Assembly (NCBI RefSeq): GCF_024713975.1
Contig: NC_091102.1
Span: forward strand, 10,669,001 to 10,733,000
Length of the DNA: 64,000 bases
Origin: Paralichthys olivaceus
Taxonomy: Eukaryota > Chordata > Actinopteri > Pleuronectiformes > Paralichthyidae
Reading direction: 5' to 3'
Shown: positions 31,465-47,200 of the stretch, one piece after another
How the letters are laid out: each line of letters begins with the position of its first letter
How positions within the stretch are numbered: the first letter of the stretch is position 1
The notes under the pieces: model-generated
The model's database searches: none
The model's input: the letters and a program-made list of their open reading frames with translations, nothing else
What the model was told of the DNA's origin: nothing
Made by a program: the position numbers and the translations under genes

Positions 31465-34400
31465 ATGAAGCCCCCGGGCAGCACCACCACCGGCTTCTTC
31501 AACTTCTCCCACGCGGGGGATGAAGCTTCGGACCCCTCTGCTCAGTCCTCCAGCACCACCATGTCCATCGAAAAGCTCTTCCCGGCGCTGCTGCAGTGCT
31601 TCGGGATCATCCTGTGCGGGTACATCGCGGGGAGGGCGAACATCATCACCTCCACTCAGGCTAAAGGACTCGGCAACTTTGTGTCCAAGTTCGCCCTCCC
31701 GGCGCTGCTGTTCAAGAACATGGTGCTGCTGGACTTCGGGAACGTCATCTGGTCGTTTCTCTGGAGCGTCCTCGTCGCCAAAGTGTCCGTGTTCCTGCTG
31801 GTCTGCGTCCTCACCCTGGTCGTAGCCAGCCCCGAGAGTCGCTACAGTAAAGCCGGGCTCTTCTCTATATTTGCCACACAGAGCAATGACTTTGCTTTGG
31901 GATTTCCTATAGGTGAGTGTGTGAACCCTTGTTCAAACCTGCTGCCTCCAACGCGGCCTCTCATTCACTGCTGTGATCGAGCTGTCTCAGTGCTTGTTCA
32001 ACCATCACAGCAGAAACGTAATGATCAGTTAGTTACACTGTAGACTACCTGTGTTCACCAGTGTTTTCTTCTTTTTACACTTAAACGTTTTTATTGAGTC
32101 ATTCAAATGTTATTTTTTACATCTTTGATCTCTCTTGCTAATACTAATACTAAAAATATGAAATAAATAAAATATAAAAATACAAAACTTAGAATAACAT
32201 AACATACCTATAAATAAAGGAATACAATTTATAGGGAGACTTACCAAGATATGTTGTAAACACATTTGAGTTGGCATCAGTGTTTTCAGGGCCCTTTTTA
32301 AAAAATAACATTGCATTCAAAGATATATAAGTGTGAACATTTCACCCAAGTGGTATTCATGATCTTGTACACACACACACGGCTTTGTATATATACTGAT
32401 CATGCTTAGACTCCACTACCTGCTGTTGAAAAGGACAAATGTTCATTAAATACTGGAACTAACTGTTCTGATTGTCAACTTATACAGAAAATGATAATGT
32501 TATGGTGTGGGGCCGGGCAATAAAAGAATACTAATAATAATTGCAATCTAATTTTCATCAAGAGTCCATTGAACATTTTATCTTGATATAATCTTTGGCG
32601 GCATCACCCAGAGTTATGCTCACAGTCTGTTTACATACTTGTCCTGCTTTCTCAGGCCTTTATTACATTTAAAAAATGAACAAACCAATGTAAGCATAAA
32701 TGAATAACTGGTAATCATGCAAATTTAGAATGGAAAGGAAATTAATGTCAGAAGTTGTTCATGTTCTGTTGTGCATGATTTATAGCAGCATCAATTTTAG
32801 TGGTAAACCATGCTAATCTTACAGTTCATATCCAGTTCTGACATTTTGAGTAAGTGTGTTTTATTTTGCTTTCACCTCATTGACTAAAACTTCAGCAACT
32901 TTAAAATTACAACAATTTGTCTGCTGCTGGAGTCTAGTCTGAGTCAGCTCACCAGACTTCAGCTCTTTATTTAAATCTAAACCTTTGCAGACTTTGAAGC
33001 CAATTCTTGTTTTGCAGTGGCTTGTTTGTTGGTGTTTGTCAAGGCACATATGATGCAATCATGACTCAATCAATAATTGTTCTTAAAGGGTCTGGTTTAA
33101 GAACCCTTTTTGTACTCATGGTCATAAATGGGGAGGCCAGGGGCTGCTTGTGTATAGCTGGCAAATATATTTTGTCATTTGGAAATCCACAACATACTGA
33201 ACCACTTGCCTTCATCTTTATCCACAGTTGAAGCCCTGTACCGGAACACCTACCCAGAGTACCTCCAGTACATCTACCTGGTTGCACCCGTGTCCTTGAT
33301 GCTTCTGAATCCCATCGGCTTTGCCTTCTGTGAGATCCAGAAGTGGAAGGATCAGGGAAACCACCAGCAGAGCAAACTTCTGATTGTGGGACTTGTAGTT
33401 CTGCAGGTCTTAAAGAACCCCATAGTATTCATGGTTGTCATCGGCATTGTCGCCCACTTTGCCCTGCACCAGACAATTCCTGCCTTCATGGCTAACTTCC
33501 TGGATGGCTTGGCCAACTCTTTCGGGGGAGCGGCTTTGTTCTACTTGGGTCTGTCCATGGTGGGCCAGTTGAGAAAACTCACCAGATCCACAGTCGTTAC
33601 ACTGATATTACTCATCACCGCAAAACTGTAAGTGAGAAAAATGTCTTTACATCTGCGTATGATGGTCATGACTGTGCGTTAACAGATGACCTTGCATTTT
33701 TATAATGAGACGTGTGGTACGAGTGTAGAGAGAGAGTCAGCAGGTTAGAGCTTTGTGAAGTGCTCTATGGTTTACATGACATAGAGCTTTCTCAGACCAC
33801 AAGCTTTTTACTAAATGGATGACACGTTAAGAGGGCTCAGGGGTGTGCGGCATAATAATAGCTTTTGTATATAAATATTTTAATAGCGCAGCCGTTCACA
33901 GAGCGTGTTAACTAATCCCTGGAATAATGTTATATGACACCAGTCTTTTCATTTGACTTTCAGGTTGCTAATGCCCCTGATTTGTAAGGAGATGGTGGAA
34001 CTGTTGGACAACAGCAACATCACCTCGCTGAACCACTCCAGCCTCTCCAATTATGCCTTTCTTTATGGAGTGTTTCCCACCGCACCGAGTGTGGCTATCT
34101 ATGCTGTCTATTACAACGCGGAGCTAGAAGTTGTGAGTTGTTTCCGTCTACCCACCAACCTACTTACTGCCATTCACACACTGCACCTTTGTGTTTTCTT
34201 CTTTGCAGCTCACCATATGTATTTTTTTTGAATTCCTCTGAACAGGTAACCTCTGGGATGGTGATCAGCACTTTCCTCTCAGCTCCAATAATGTATGTGT
34301 CTGCCTGGTTGCTCACAATGCGAAGGATGGACCCTCAGGTTCTGATGAATTCACTGCAGAATGTCAGCTTTAACATAAGCATAGTGAGCTTAGTTTTACT

Positions 34401-36326
34401 GGTGAGTCACAGAGAGTCACTTCATTGTGATGTATATATGGTTGTTGTTGGATAATCGTCTATAACTGACTTTATATTGTCCGATTTGTAGGTTTATTGT
34501 GTTTTATCCCAATAAAATAGTTAAGTCAAAATATCATCATGAAGCATTTGTATAGCATGTTTCACCTCATAACTGAAAGAAGTTTGGCCTCCCACCATGT
34601 AAGTCAGTTACTATAGTTTAATGAATAAGACGGAATTCAAAAATGTGAGTTAATGTTTTACTGCCGCACAGACTAACTTCCTCATTAATTCTCACTTTCA
34701 GTTTATCTTCCAAGGAAGCAATGCAGAAGTGAAACATATTCACACATGTCTTGTGCTTCAGTTGTTTCTCAGTGTTTCATTATGTTGAGTAATTTAAACT
34801 CTCCCTTGCTTTCAAAGTGAGCAACCAGCCAACAAAGTTACATATTAGTTGTATTTAGCATCTGTGCTTAAGTCTTTGCATCAGTAAATGTGAATAATTT
34901 GACATATGTGTTTTTTTCTGACAGGTGTGGACAATTGCTGTCATGTTTTTAAGTAAGAAATTGAAAAGGCTACCTCATATTTTTACAGTCAACCTTTTCT
35001 TGGCACAAGTGAGCACACAGTCTCTCTTCATATATTGGTTTTATTGGCGCCATGAATTAAATTAGAATACTAATATGTGACATACATTGGTCTCCAGCTT
35101 CTAACTTGTATCGGGATGATCCTGTGGAACTTTGTGGTGAAGGAAAACAACTTCATTGGGCAGTACCTGACTTTCACATTATTATGTACCTCACTCTACA
35201 GTACCTACGTGTGGCCAGGTATGCTTTGTTTGAACACATCTATCCATTAAAAATAACAAATTCAACTGTCATGTCACTCAAATGGGTTTGTTTGCTAATG
35301 TTGTAATTGGTATGTTGTCGTTCTAGGTCTAATAGCGCTCTCACTCGTGCTTGTGAGAAACTCAGAGGATCTGAAAGTACCATCAGGTGTGTTGGTGATC
35401 ACAGGCTGGGGGTGAGTCATAATTTACACAGAAGTGAAACAAAAATTATTTTTTTTGATCTCTGATGAACCAACGATCAACTCGGCTCAGTTGTCAGTGA
35501 TTTTATTGTTGACTTTGTCTTTATATTAACAGGTTTCCAGCCTTAGTAACTGCTGCGTTGCTCCTTTCTGGGGAAAAAATGTCCAACACGATTGACTCAT
35601 CATTCTTTTATGGAAGATCACAGGTAACATTATGGAAGTTATCTTCCTGTCCTCTGCTGTTTGAGATTTGTGTCGGAACCAGCTGAGAATTACTCAAAAG
35701 TCTGAATTTGTGTATATCTACAGATTATCTGCACCATAATAGTAGCCGCCCTTAGCATACTGCTGGGAGGCAGCTCGCTTGTTTGTGTCAGTCGAGGAAG
35801 CTGGGCCCAGGATGACCATATCCTGGAGGGAAACTCTTCATCCGATTTTGCAGAAGATCTCGTGATGGAAGTTGAACCAGAGAATCAGACTCTTTCTGAG
35901 CCGGTCACCCCGTCAGGAGATCTCAACAGCAAGAATGGTACTTTTCTCTTGTGATAAACAGCAGAGGTGTAATGAATCTCCAAACCAACCCTTTGGTTTG
36001 AAAATTACAATTTGAATACTTGAATGTGCCGGGGGGGGGGGGGTAATCGGCTGTCTGCTTCTGGTATGAATGGTGTGTGGTGGAATGGTATCATCAGAAC
36101 ACAGACACAAAGTCAGTTTTAATTTTTTGTTATCAGCATGCCTCATATGTGACTGTGCACCGCCCCAGCCCATGCCTGACATGATCATCAGCACAAATAT
36201 TAACAACACACAGGCCACCCTCACAGGTATGGTATTGATACTCCTATCAACACACAACAACCATAACCCTTTAATATTGTTTGAAAAATAAATTTCTCAA
36301 AAATTCAGTTAGATTCAGTATTTTAA

Positions 36327-36358
<32 letters not shown>

Positions 36359-37821
36359 GCTGCCCCCCTCAGCTCAGTGTGAGAGGAGGTGTGAGTCAAC
36401 AGACTGCCTGCTCGTCCAAGTGGAAGAGCTCCAACAGGTGGCAGACAGACAAGTGGGCCGTCATGTGCTCTTGTGTCTGCTGCTGACTGTCAGCTTGCTT
36501 GCTGTGAGTAAACCACCACCTTTCACTTCCATACATGAGTACGTCTGCATTATTACATCCAGTGCAGCACGAGCCAAATCAGACAAATGACTGAGCTGTG
36601 TAATTTCTCCCCCCCCGTCAGTATCAGAGGTAGATTTCTCCAAATAGACCTGTTCAGAAAACCCAAAAAGAGATACAATATTAGAATCCAAAGAAATATC
36701 ATTACAATAAGTGGTTTTGAGTTTCTGTGAATCTGTCTTCAATATGTCATTCCTGCTTTGACAGAACTTGTCCAGCTGCCTGTGGTTACTCTTTAACCGT
36801 GTTCCTGGTAGACTCTACTTGGAGCTGCAGTTCTTCTGTGCTGTGGCCAACTATGGACAGGTTTGGCTCCAGTGAATGTATTTCCAGGATTATGACTGTG
36901 TTGTTGCACCATACTAGTGTGATGACATGTTTTCTGTTTCCAGGGTTTCCTCTCCTTCGCTCTATTTGGGCTGGACAAGCATTTGATTATATTACCATTT
37001 AAAAAGAGGTAAAGAATATTTGTGTTCCAAAACTCTCACACTCTACATACACTTTTTCGTGCAATGTAAATCTAAACATTACATGTACTTGTTTACTGTA
37101 CTATAAAGTATACTGTTAACATGCCTTCCTTTTTTTGTGAATGTATTTTAGGTTATATAAACTGTGGTACAGAAGGAAGCGAGAGGAGCAGCTGCAGAGT
37201 GATTTACCCGAGGATGTCAGGATGACATGCACCAAGTTCACAAAGTACCACAAGGACCAGTGTTTTCATGACATTGTTAAGAAGAAAAGGTGAGAGCACA
37301 CATGAGCTGCATGATGTGCACTGAACTCCGGACTTTTTCCTGAAATTTTCCAGTGGGACTGTTTGTAAAAACACAAATGTCCATGTCAGTTGCTTTGGAC
37401 ATTTTCTGGGACTTTTCTTGCCAGCCCCGTGGTAAAATGTTAAAATGTCATGTGAAAATACAAAATATTGAAAAAACTAAATTAACAATCTAACAATATC
37501 CTGCTGTGTTCTTCATATGAGAAAAGCTAACTTTTGGCTCTGTCTGCTTCTCCTCTCATCTTGTAGCTACTTAAAAACAAAAAAAAGTGAACAGATGTGG
37601 GTGAATGCTTCTTTTTGACTTCCAGGTGTGGGAAGAAGGCTACGGTTGACTGCTTTCTTGGCTGTGAACTTGTGGAGTGGCTTCAGCAGGTCGGCTTGGC
37701 TCAGGACCGTGGTGAGGCGGTACTCTACGGGACGCAGTTACAGCAGGGCAGCGTGCTCCAGCACATCAGGCAGGAATACGACTTCCAAGACAGCCGGCTG
37801 CATTACCGCTTCATAACTTAA
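31465..37821 (+). CDS. gpr155: GPR155/LYCHOS, lysosomal cholesterol-sensing membrane protein
   Basis: Coding exons: 31465-31912, 33228-33627, 33964-34132, 34246-34401, 34925-35008, 35098-35218, 35327-35411, 35533-35623, 35724-35937, 36137-36226, 36373-36503, 36765-36860, 36944-37008, 37152-37289 and 37626-37821. All are GT-AG and in phase, giving 827 residues. Residues about 35-380 form a multi-pass auxin-carrier/PIN-like permease region (ATQSNDFALGFPI; NYAFLYGVFPTAPSVAIY). A GPCR-like helical block follows to about 700, interrupted by a Cys-rich variable loop (about 590-625). A DEP domain ends the protein (about 735-825; CGKKATVDCFLGCELVEWL). The human protein senses cholesterol on lysosomes and promotes mTORC1 signalling through GATOR1. 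The fish protein stops right after the DEP domain, lacking most of the human Ser/Pro-rich tail (human total 870). Confidence 0.95.
31913..33227 (+). other. gpr155: gpr155 intron 1
   Basis: AT-rich intron without recognised genes. It contains only short low-complexity stretches (an AC run near 32370) and no clear repeat boundary. Confidence 0.75.
36031..36043. repeat. 13-G homopolymer in gpr155 intron 9
   Basis: An uninterrupted run of G lies about 95 bases before the exon 10 acceptor. Confidence 0.95.
36327..36359. repeat. (TATC)n microsatellite before gpr155 exon 11
   Basis: About eight tetranucleotide units end 13 bases before the acceptor (exon 11 starts 36373), so they form part of the pyrimidine-rich splice context. 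Confidence 0.97.
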
Positions 37822-39239
37822 GACAAAAAGATCAGGGTTGACAGTTCCCACATTTCTGATCATAGAAAATAACGAACTGAAGGAATGACGCTGAACTTTC
37901 AAGAGTGCACACTGAAATTTCAGCTTGCATTGTCGTACTGTGGTCTGCACCCAACAGCAGTTGGATGTTGAAACAGACATCATGGGGATGTTTGGTGTTG
38001 CCTGAGTGCAACATGCATGAAACTGAAAGGCCAAGGCACTATGCAATACTTGAAGTGGTTTTAAAGGGAACTACAAATTAAAGGGTGTGTGTGACAGATT
38101 TAGTGGCATCTCAACAGGTGACATAAAACATGAAGGGACCAGTGTAGAGCCAGAGTTTGGTTTGTCTGTTGTGGACTATTTGAGAAAAATGCCAGAACAA
38201 CATGGCGAATGTAGTGAGTAATAGAAGTGGCAGTTGAAATCACTTGTGTGGAAAAACTAGAGCTCTAGTTTAGTCACAAGGTCGGTCTTCAAATTCTAAC
38301 AAATCTATAAAACAGACTCCTCAGATTATCTTGCAAGTTAATATTGGCTATTCTCTGGTTGTTCATTTACGTGTCTGTTTTCCTGACTGTTGAATTGACG
38401 TCACTTGCAGACTTTAATCTGCAGTAAAGATTTTTCAGTGAAATATTAATATGACTAACTTCAAAACTTAGAGGTGTTAAACTTCAAGGTGTTTGCTTTT
38501 AATAAGCATATTTTCAAGATAAGTATTTCTAATCCTTTGGGGTGGAACAAGACTTGAATATTTTCTATGTAGTAAATACACTGGAATTTGCAGTACTCTA
38601 TTTTATGGTATTATGTGGGGGGGGGGGGGGGGGGGGGGGGGGTTGCAGGGAGTATTCTATTGATACACCTCAGATTTTATTTTTCACTTTTCTACCAATA
38701 ATACTCGCCAAAGGGAATTTGTGGTTTTTAAATCCTAGTTAATTTTTTATAGTTTTTTCTCGTCAGTTTAATGTTTAATCGGTAATGTAGGATTAAGCAG
38801 AAATAATGTTGCTTTGGTCACATGCAGCTTAATGTGACTCTGCACTGATATCGAACAGGGATTGTACCAGTAACCAGGGATGTGTGAGCGCACAGTTCCA
38901 AAAAACAAGCAACCAGTTTAAAAAAAAAAAAAAAACTTCCTCAGTATTTCCATTGCCGTTATATTCGTTAAATGTTGTTTTTTTAATGACAAGCAGTGCA
39001 AACAGCATTTCAAGGAGTATTTTCTCTGACAAATATTCACTCCCTCACATGAACTTTATGAATGTGGGAATCTCATGAAAGTTGCTTAAGTAGAAGCTGC
39101 TGTAATTCAAAGTTTCACTCAGGTACATTTATGTATATAAAATTCAGCTTGAAACTTTCTTTTTTTTTTCCTAAGTGCAAAGATTTGAGTTTATTATAAA
39201 CCTGATCATGTTGAAACTAATGTTGGTCTTTTTAATAAA
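37822..39239 (+). terminator. gpr155: gpr155 3' UTR and candidate poly(A) signal
   Basis: The stop TAA is at 37819-37821. AATAAA occurs at 39234-39239 after an AT-rich stretch. If used, the UTR is about 1.4 kb and includes a diverged family B-like piece (about 38075-38235) and a 26-G homopolymer (38617-38642). No earlier AATAAA was noticed, but earlier non-canonical signals cannot be excluded. Confidence 0.5.
38617..38642. repeat. 26-G homopolymer
   Basis: Twenty-six consecutive G residues lie in the probable gpr155 3' UTR. The length could be an assembly estimate, since such runs are hard to sequence. Confidence 0.9.
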
Positions 39240-39308
39240 AAAATATTTAATTTACAGATCAGCACAAAATGTCTGTCAAAGGCTGCATATTTAACGTTTT
39301 GATTTATT
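39190..39308 (-). terminator. scrn3: Candidate scrn3 poly(A) signals
   Basis: On the minus strand, AATAAA occurs at 39303-39308 and 39190-39195, 230-350 bases past the scrn3 stop at 39540-39542. With gpr155's signal at 39234-39239 on the other strand, the two 3' ends meet or overlap. Confidence 0.45.
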
Positions 39309-39539
39309 TTAAAATAAAATTTACAACTGAACCCTAAAAATCGTGTATCTTGTCATCTGTGCATTAATGTAATTAGAATATTGCATCCATTCTGTCCAAG
39401 GCTGCTTCTTTTGATTTGCACAATGGTGTTATTTTAATATGCAAGCATGATGTTTGTATTTGAACCTGACTGAAAGGCACAAGCTACACAGACTGATACT
39501 GTCATACTTAAGAAGTGTTATGAGGTTGTCTCAGGCTTT

Positions 39540-43178
<3,639 letters not shown>

Positions 43179-43339
43179 TCAGTCCCAAACCTGCTGAGAG
43201 GAAACACAGAGAACAATCCACTGGTCAGATTACAGCTATGACACATGCACTATGTCTAATGATCACATCTAAAGATCTATTATAGTATAAACATCCACCA
43301 CACTAAAGCACAGAATGCTCTGGTTTAGGTTCAGATTTA

Positions 43340-43395
43340 GATTCAATAAGAGATAGATAGATTACTTTATTCATCCCCAAAGGCAAATTAGGTAA
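43340..43395 (+). repeat. LINE 3'-tail-type fragment
   Basis: gatagatagattactttattcatccccaaaggcaaatt (43351 onward) resembles the 3' ends of fish non-LTR elements, which carry a gatagat...ctttattgatccc motif. It is too short to name a clade. Confidence 0.5.
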
Positions 43396-43475
43396 ATGAT
43401 AAATAAATGAATGAACTGTGATCTCTGATGCCAGAAGTTTAGTATAATGTCAACAAGACATCGAGGTCATCTCAC

Positions 43476-44227
43476 CTGTGTTTTCCAGTCGAATCGAACA
43501 ACCACTGTCAGTTTCTATTCTCATCTGTGTTGACCACGTGATCACACTCTCTGACACGGAAGCACTGCAGTTACGTGACCTGGAGGAAGTTGGTTTTGTA
43601 TTTGTCGTAAAGCAGATGGAGAACAAACATTTGTTCACATTTCACACGTTTCCCTCACAATTTGTACACACTTACATTTTCTACATTATTCAATATTATA
43701 GTAGTTCATCTATCCTGTGATCCGGATGCTGATGTTCTTATATTTGACTATAAAACAGGTCGGTTTTACTTTTCTGACAGTTTCTTGATTATATAAGAAA
43801 TATTTACTGTTTTTTTTTTCAGAGTAACTTAATGTGTTATTTTTATAGTATAAATGTATGTGAAGCATATTTATTCCTCTTTATATTCAGGCACAAAATA
43901 TAAAAATTATAAAAAATAAATATAAAACATGTAGTGTTTTTATTATTATTGTTTCCATGTGTATATCTGTGATTACTGTGATATAATGTATTTGGTATAC
44001 ATGCAGATCAAATTAAGTTTCTATAATAAATGCAAGTTAGATTAACTTCATTGATTCAGCGGCGCTTCCTTTCTTCAGGACCAACGCAGAACTGACTTCA
44101 TGCGGACATGTTTGTTTACAGGCAGTGAAGCTGCGCTCACGTCTCCGTTCTCCAAACTTAACTCTGCGTCTTCTCCCGACGACGTGACAGGCTCCGGTTC
44201 ACAGTCTGCCACTGTCACCCTGCAGCC
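43476..44227. promoter_or_regulatory. Divergent scrn3/cir1 promoter region with scrn3 noncoding exon 1
   Basis: On the minus strand, a donor (CACAG|GTGAGA) ends a noncoding scrn3 exon at 43476. Promoter-type motifs cluster just beyond: CACGTG at 43535-43540, ACGGAAG (ETS) at 43556-43562, TACGTGAC (CRE-like) at 43572-43579 and ATCCGGAT at 43720-43727. A second GC-richer segment with ETS-like GCTTCCTTTC lies near 44065-44075, before the cir1 ATG at 44228. Human SCRN3 and CIR1 are also head-to-head. The AT-rich middle (43740-44040) suggests two close core promoters. Start sites are not determined. Confidence 0.5.
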
Positions 44228-47200
44228 ATGGGGAAGTCGTTTGCCAATTTCATGTGCAAGAAAGATTTCCACCCTGCGTCGAAGTCCAACATCAAGAAGG
44301 TGAGCGCTAGCTACCGTTAGCTACAGCTAGCCTACAGATAGAAGTTCTTAAACAGCAGGTTAGCCGACGAGCTAACAAGCTGTAGCTACTTCTGCTAGCC
44401 CAGGTTTTTACCTCGCTACAACTACACAGCTACGTGTTAGAAAATGTCGCTCTCATACTTGAGGCATTATTCTGTCTGAATACCGAGTGTAGACAAACTA
44501 TTTCAGTTATTTATGTCGCGACGTAGTTTAAGGAAGCTAATGCTACTGTTAGCTAAGGTTCACTTCAGTTTTAATCAGTCTAAAGCTCAAAACTCTGAGC
44601 AGCACTTCACAGTTTTAATCACTGATTGTTTCACTGGATTTAATATCTCACCACTCGTGTCCATATTTAATGAACTGTGGTTACTCTGCTCATATTTAAT
44701 ACGAGACAAATCATTTCGTATAATAGGATGTAATGAATAAACATGCTTCTGTTTACCTTAATTATTGTCTCTATATTTTTCTGCTTTACAACCTGCTGCC
44801 CAATTCTCAATGTGATTTAATGTACAATTTAATTTGTGTATCAAGTAGGTAAACTGACCTAAAGGTTTTAACTGATGGAGAAAATGTGCTCCTCTCCATG
44901 TTCATGTCACAGGTATGGATAGCAGAGCAGAAACTGACTTTCGACAAGAAAAAGCAAGAAGATCTCATGCAGGCGTACCTGAAAGAGCAGGACACGTACA
45001 ACAACAGGTTAGATACAGATACACTATGATAACTTCGGCCTGATAATAATGTGCTCTCTTACATCACATTTGGTTTAAAGTATTTAGTTCATTGATAGAT
45101 GCATAATGAAGGTTTTTTTTTAATAAATGGAAAATGTATTCAACTTTAACTTACCAATTTGGCCAAAAGGCTGTGGAGAAATCTCCCAAACAAAATGCTG
45201 ATAAAGACCACGTAAGAAAATGTCATGTATGTAATCCTGTTATTGTCTAACCTCTAGGGTGTTGATGGGTGATGATCGTGTTAAAAACGGCCTCAATTTC
45301 ATGTATGAAGCTCCACCTGGAGCATCCAAAGGTAAATACACACCTGACCTGAGCATCTGTGGTCCCATCTAAATATTATACTCTGATCTAAACATTTGAT
45401 CTTGAAGAAAATAATGTGTTAACAGTTTAATGTTTGTTCTTCTTTCATATCCATCTTCTGTCCTCAAGAGGAAAAGAAAGAGGTAAAGAAGAGAAAATAT
45501 TAAATCTATCTACATTCTGAGATTGAACACACTTTCGACATCTTCGGAGTAGTTTTATTGGTTTCCAATTATTTATTACAATGTATAAATAATAGTTCAT
45601 CATGAAATGTGTTTATTGTCAGGACGGAGAAGAAGAGTATAAATTTGAATGGCAGAAGGGTGCTCCTCGAGAGAAGTGAGTGCTTGTTTTTCTACACATT
45701 GATAGTTTCTGGGCTTGTTGTCCTGTGCTCCCTGTTTTTATCTTGATTTTTCTTTTCATAGATATGCAAAGGATGACATGACTATTAGAGATCAGCCGTT
45801 TGGGATCCAGGTGCGTGATGATTTGTATTTATTTCAAGAAAATGTACATCAGTGATATCCGAATAAGAAACTGAATAAAATATGTCTAAAACCAATGGAT
45901 TTTCCTTTTTTAATTTGGTGTTCCTATAAATATGTGTAGTGAATGTATTTTCTTTATTTAATTATCATGCATGCATCTCAAGTATTGAGACAATTGCATG
46001 TAATGTCTGTTATTGACTTCACAGGTGCGCAACGTGAGATGCATCAAATGTCACAAATGGGGCCACGTGAACACAGACAGAGAGTGTCCTCTGTATGGAC
46101 TGTCTGGTATCAATGCCAGCTCTGTTGCCACGGAGGAGGAAGCAGGTAGAGTACACACACATAATTGAGTAAAACCTAGTTTTAAACATGTTGCCCTGCT
46201 GCTCCCTTGTTTAAAGTGTGATCATTGAAGAGCAGTGAAGCGAATATTAACACATAAATATTTGATGAATAAAATAGCATTCTGTGTTGAATTGATGTGT
46301 ACATTTTACCTCCTGAAATTGGGTTTACAATATGTATTCATATATTTCTGTTAACAATTTTTTGTTGTTGTGCAATTTAACAACAGTGGAATAATTTAAA
46401 TGTGTGTAGGAAAGAGCAGAGATCCACAATATCTGTGCTGCTTGATATTTGTGGCTTTTGTGAGTCAATAGACTTTGCAGCTTGTACACCTACTGTACCT
46501 TCTCCCAGGGTTCAGCTCCTTTCTACAGCTGATTCTGACTTCTGCAATCAGCGAGTGGAGTAGTAAAGTAAAAATGTTTACAGAGGGAGAGTCCAGTCAG
46601 TGCATGGCGTTGATGGCTGAGTACTGTAATGGTCCCCCTCCTGTGCCGGGAGAAAAAATGTAATTGTTGTGTATTCTGATTCCCCCTAACTGCTGCTTTG
46701 GCAGGGAATGATATTGTATGATTTGCTCAGCCGGAAGTGGAGTGAGTTGATTTGATGTCCCATTCTGTTAACAAAGCCACCCCTGAAATTCCCACTGTGG
46801 AGATAGTGGTTGGCATGGGTTTGACATCAATGGGACTCTGAGGCTGTGATTTGTGCTAACAGGTCCGTCGATGCACCCCTCAGAGTTAATGGCGGAGATG
46901 CGAAACAGTGGGTTTGCCCTGAAAAAATGTGTCCTTGATAGGAATGCTACTGTTTGTGATCCATCACAGGTAATTGTCTGTCTCACACTCCCGTCTTTGC
47001 GCACACAGGAGAATATAGGAAAACACACATTCTCTACACTTCAGACAGAAAAGATATATATCGCTAGGATGTATGAATGCTTTTAAGACTAACAATAATG
47101 AATACATTTCAGAATACAGATTAGATCGCACAAATGATATCATTTTTTAAACATGTTCATCTGCTGTAATCTACTATTAAGTTGCTCAGATTTGCCTTTG

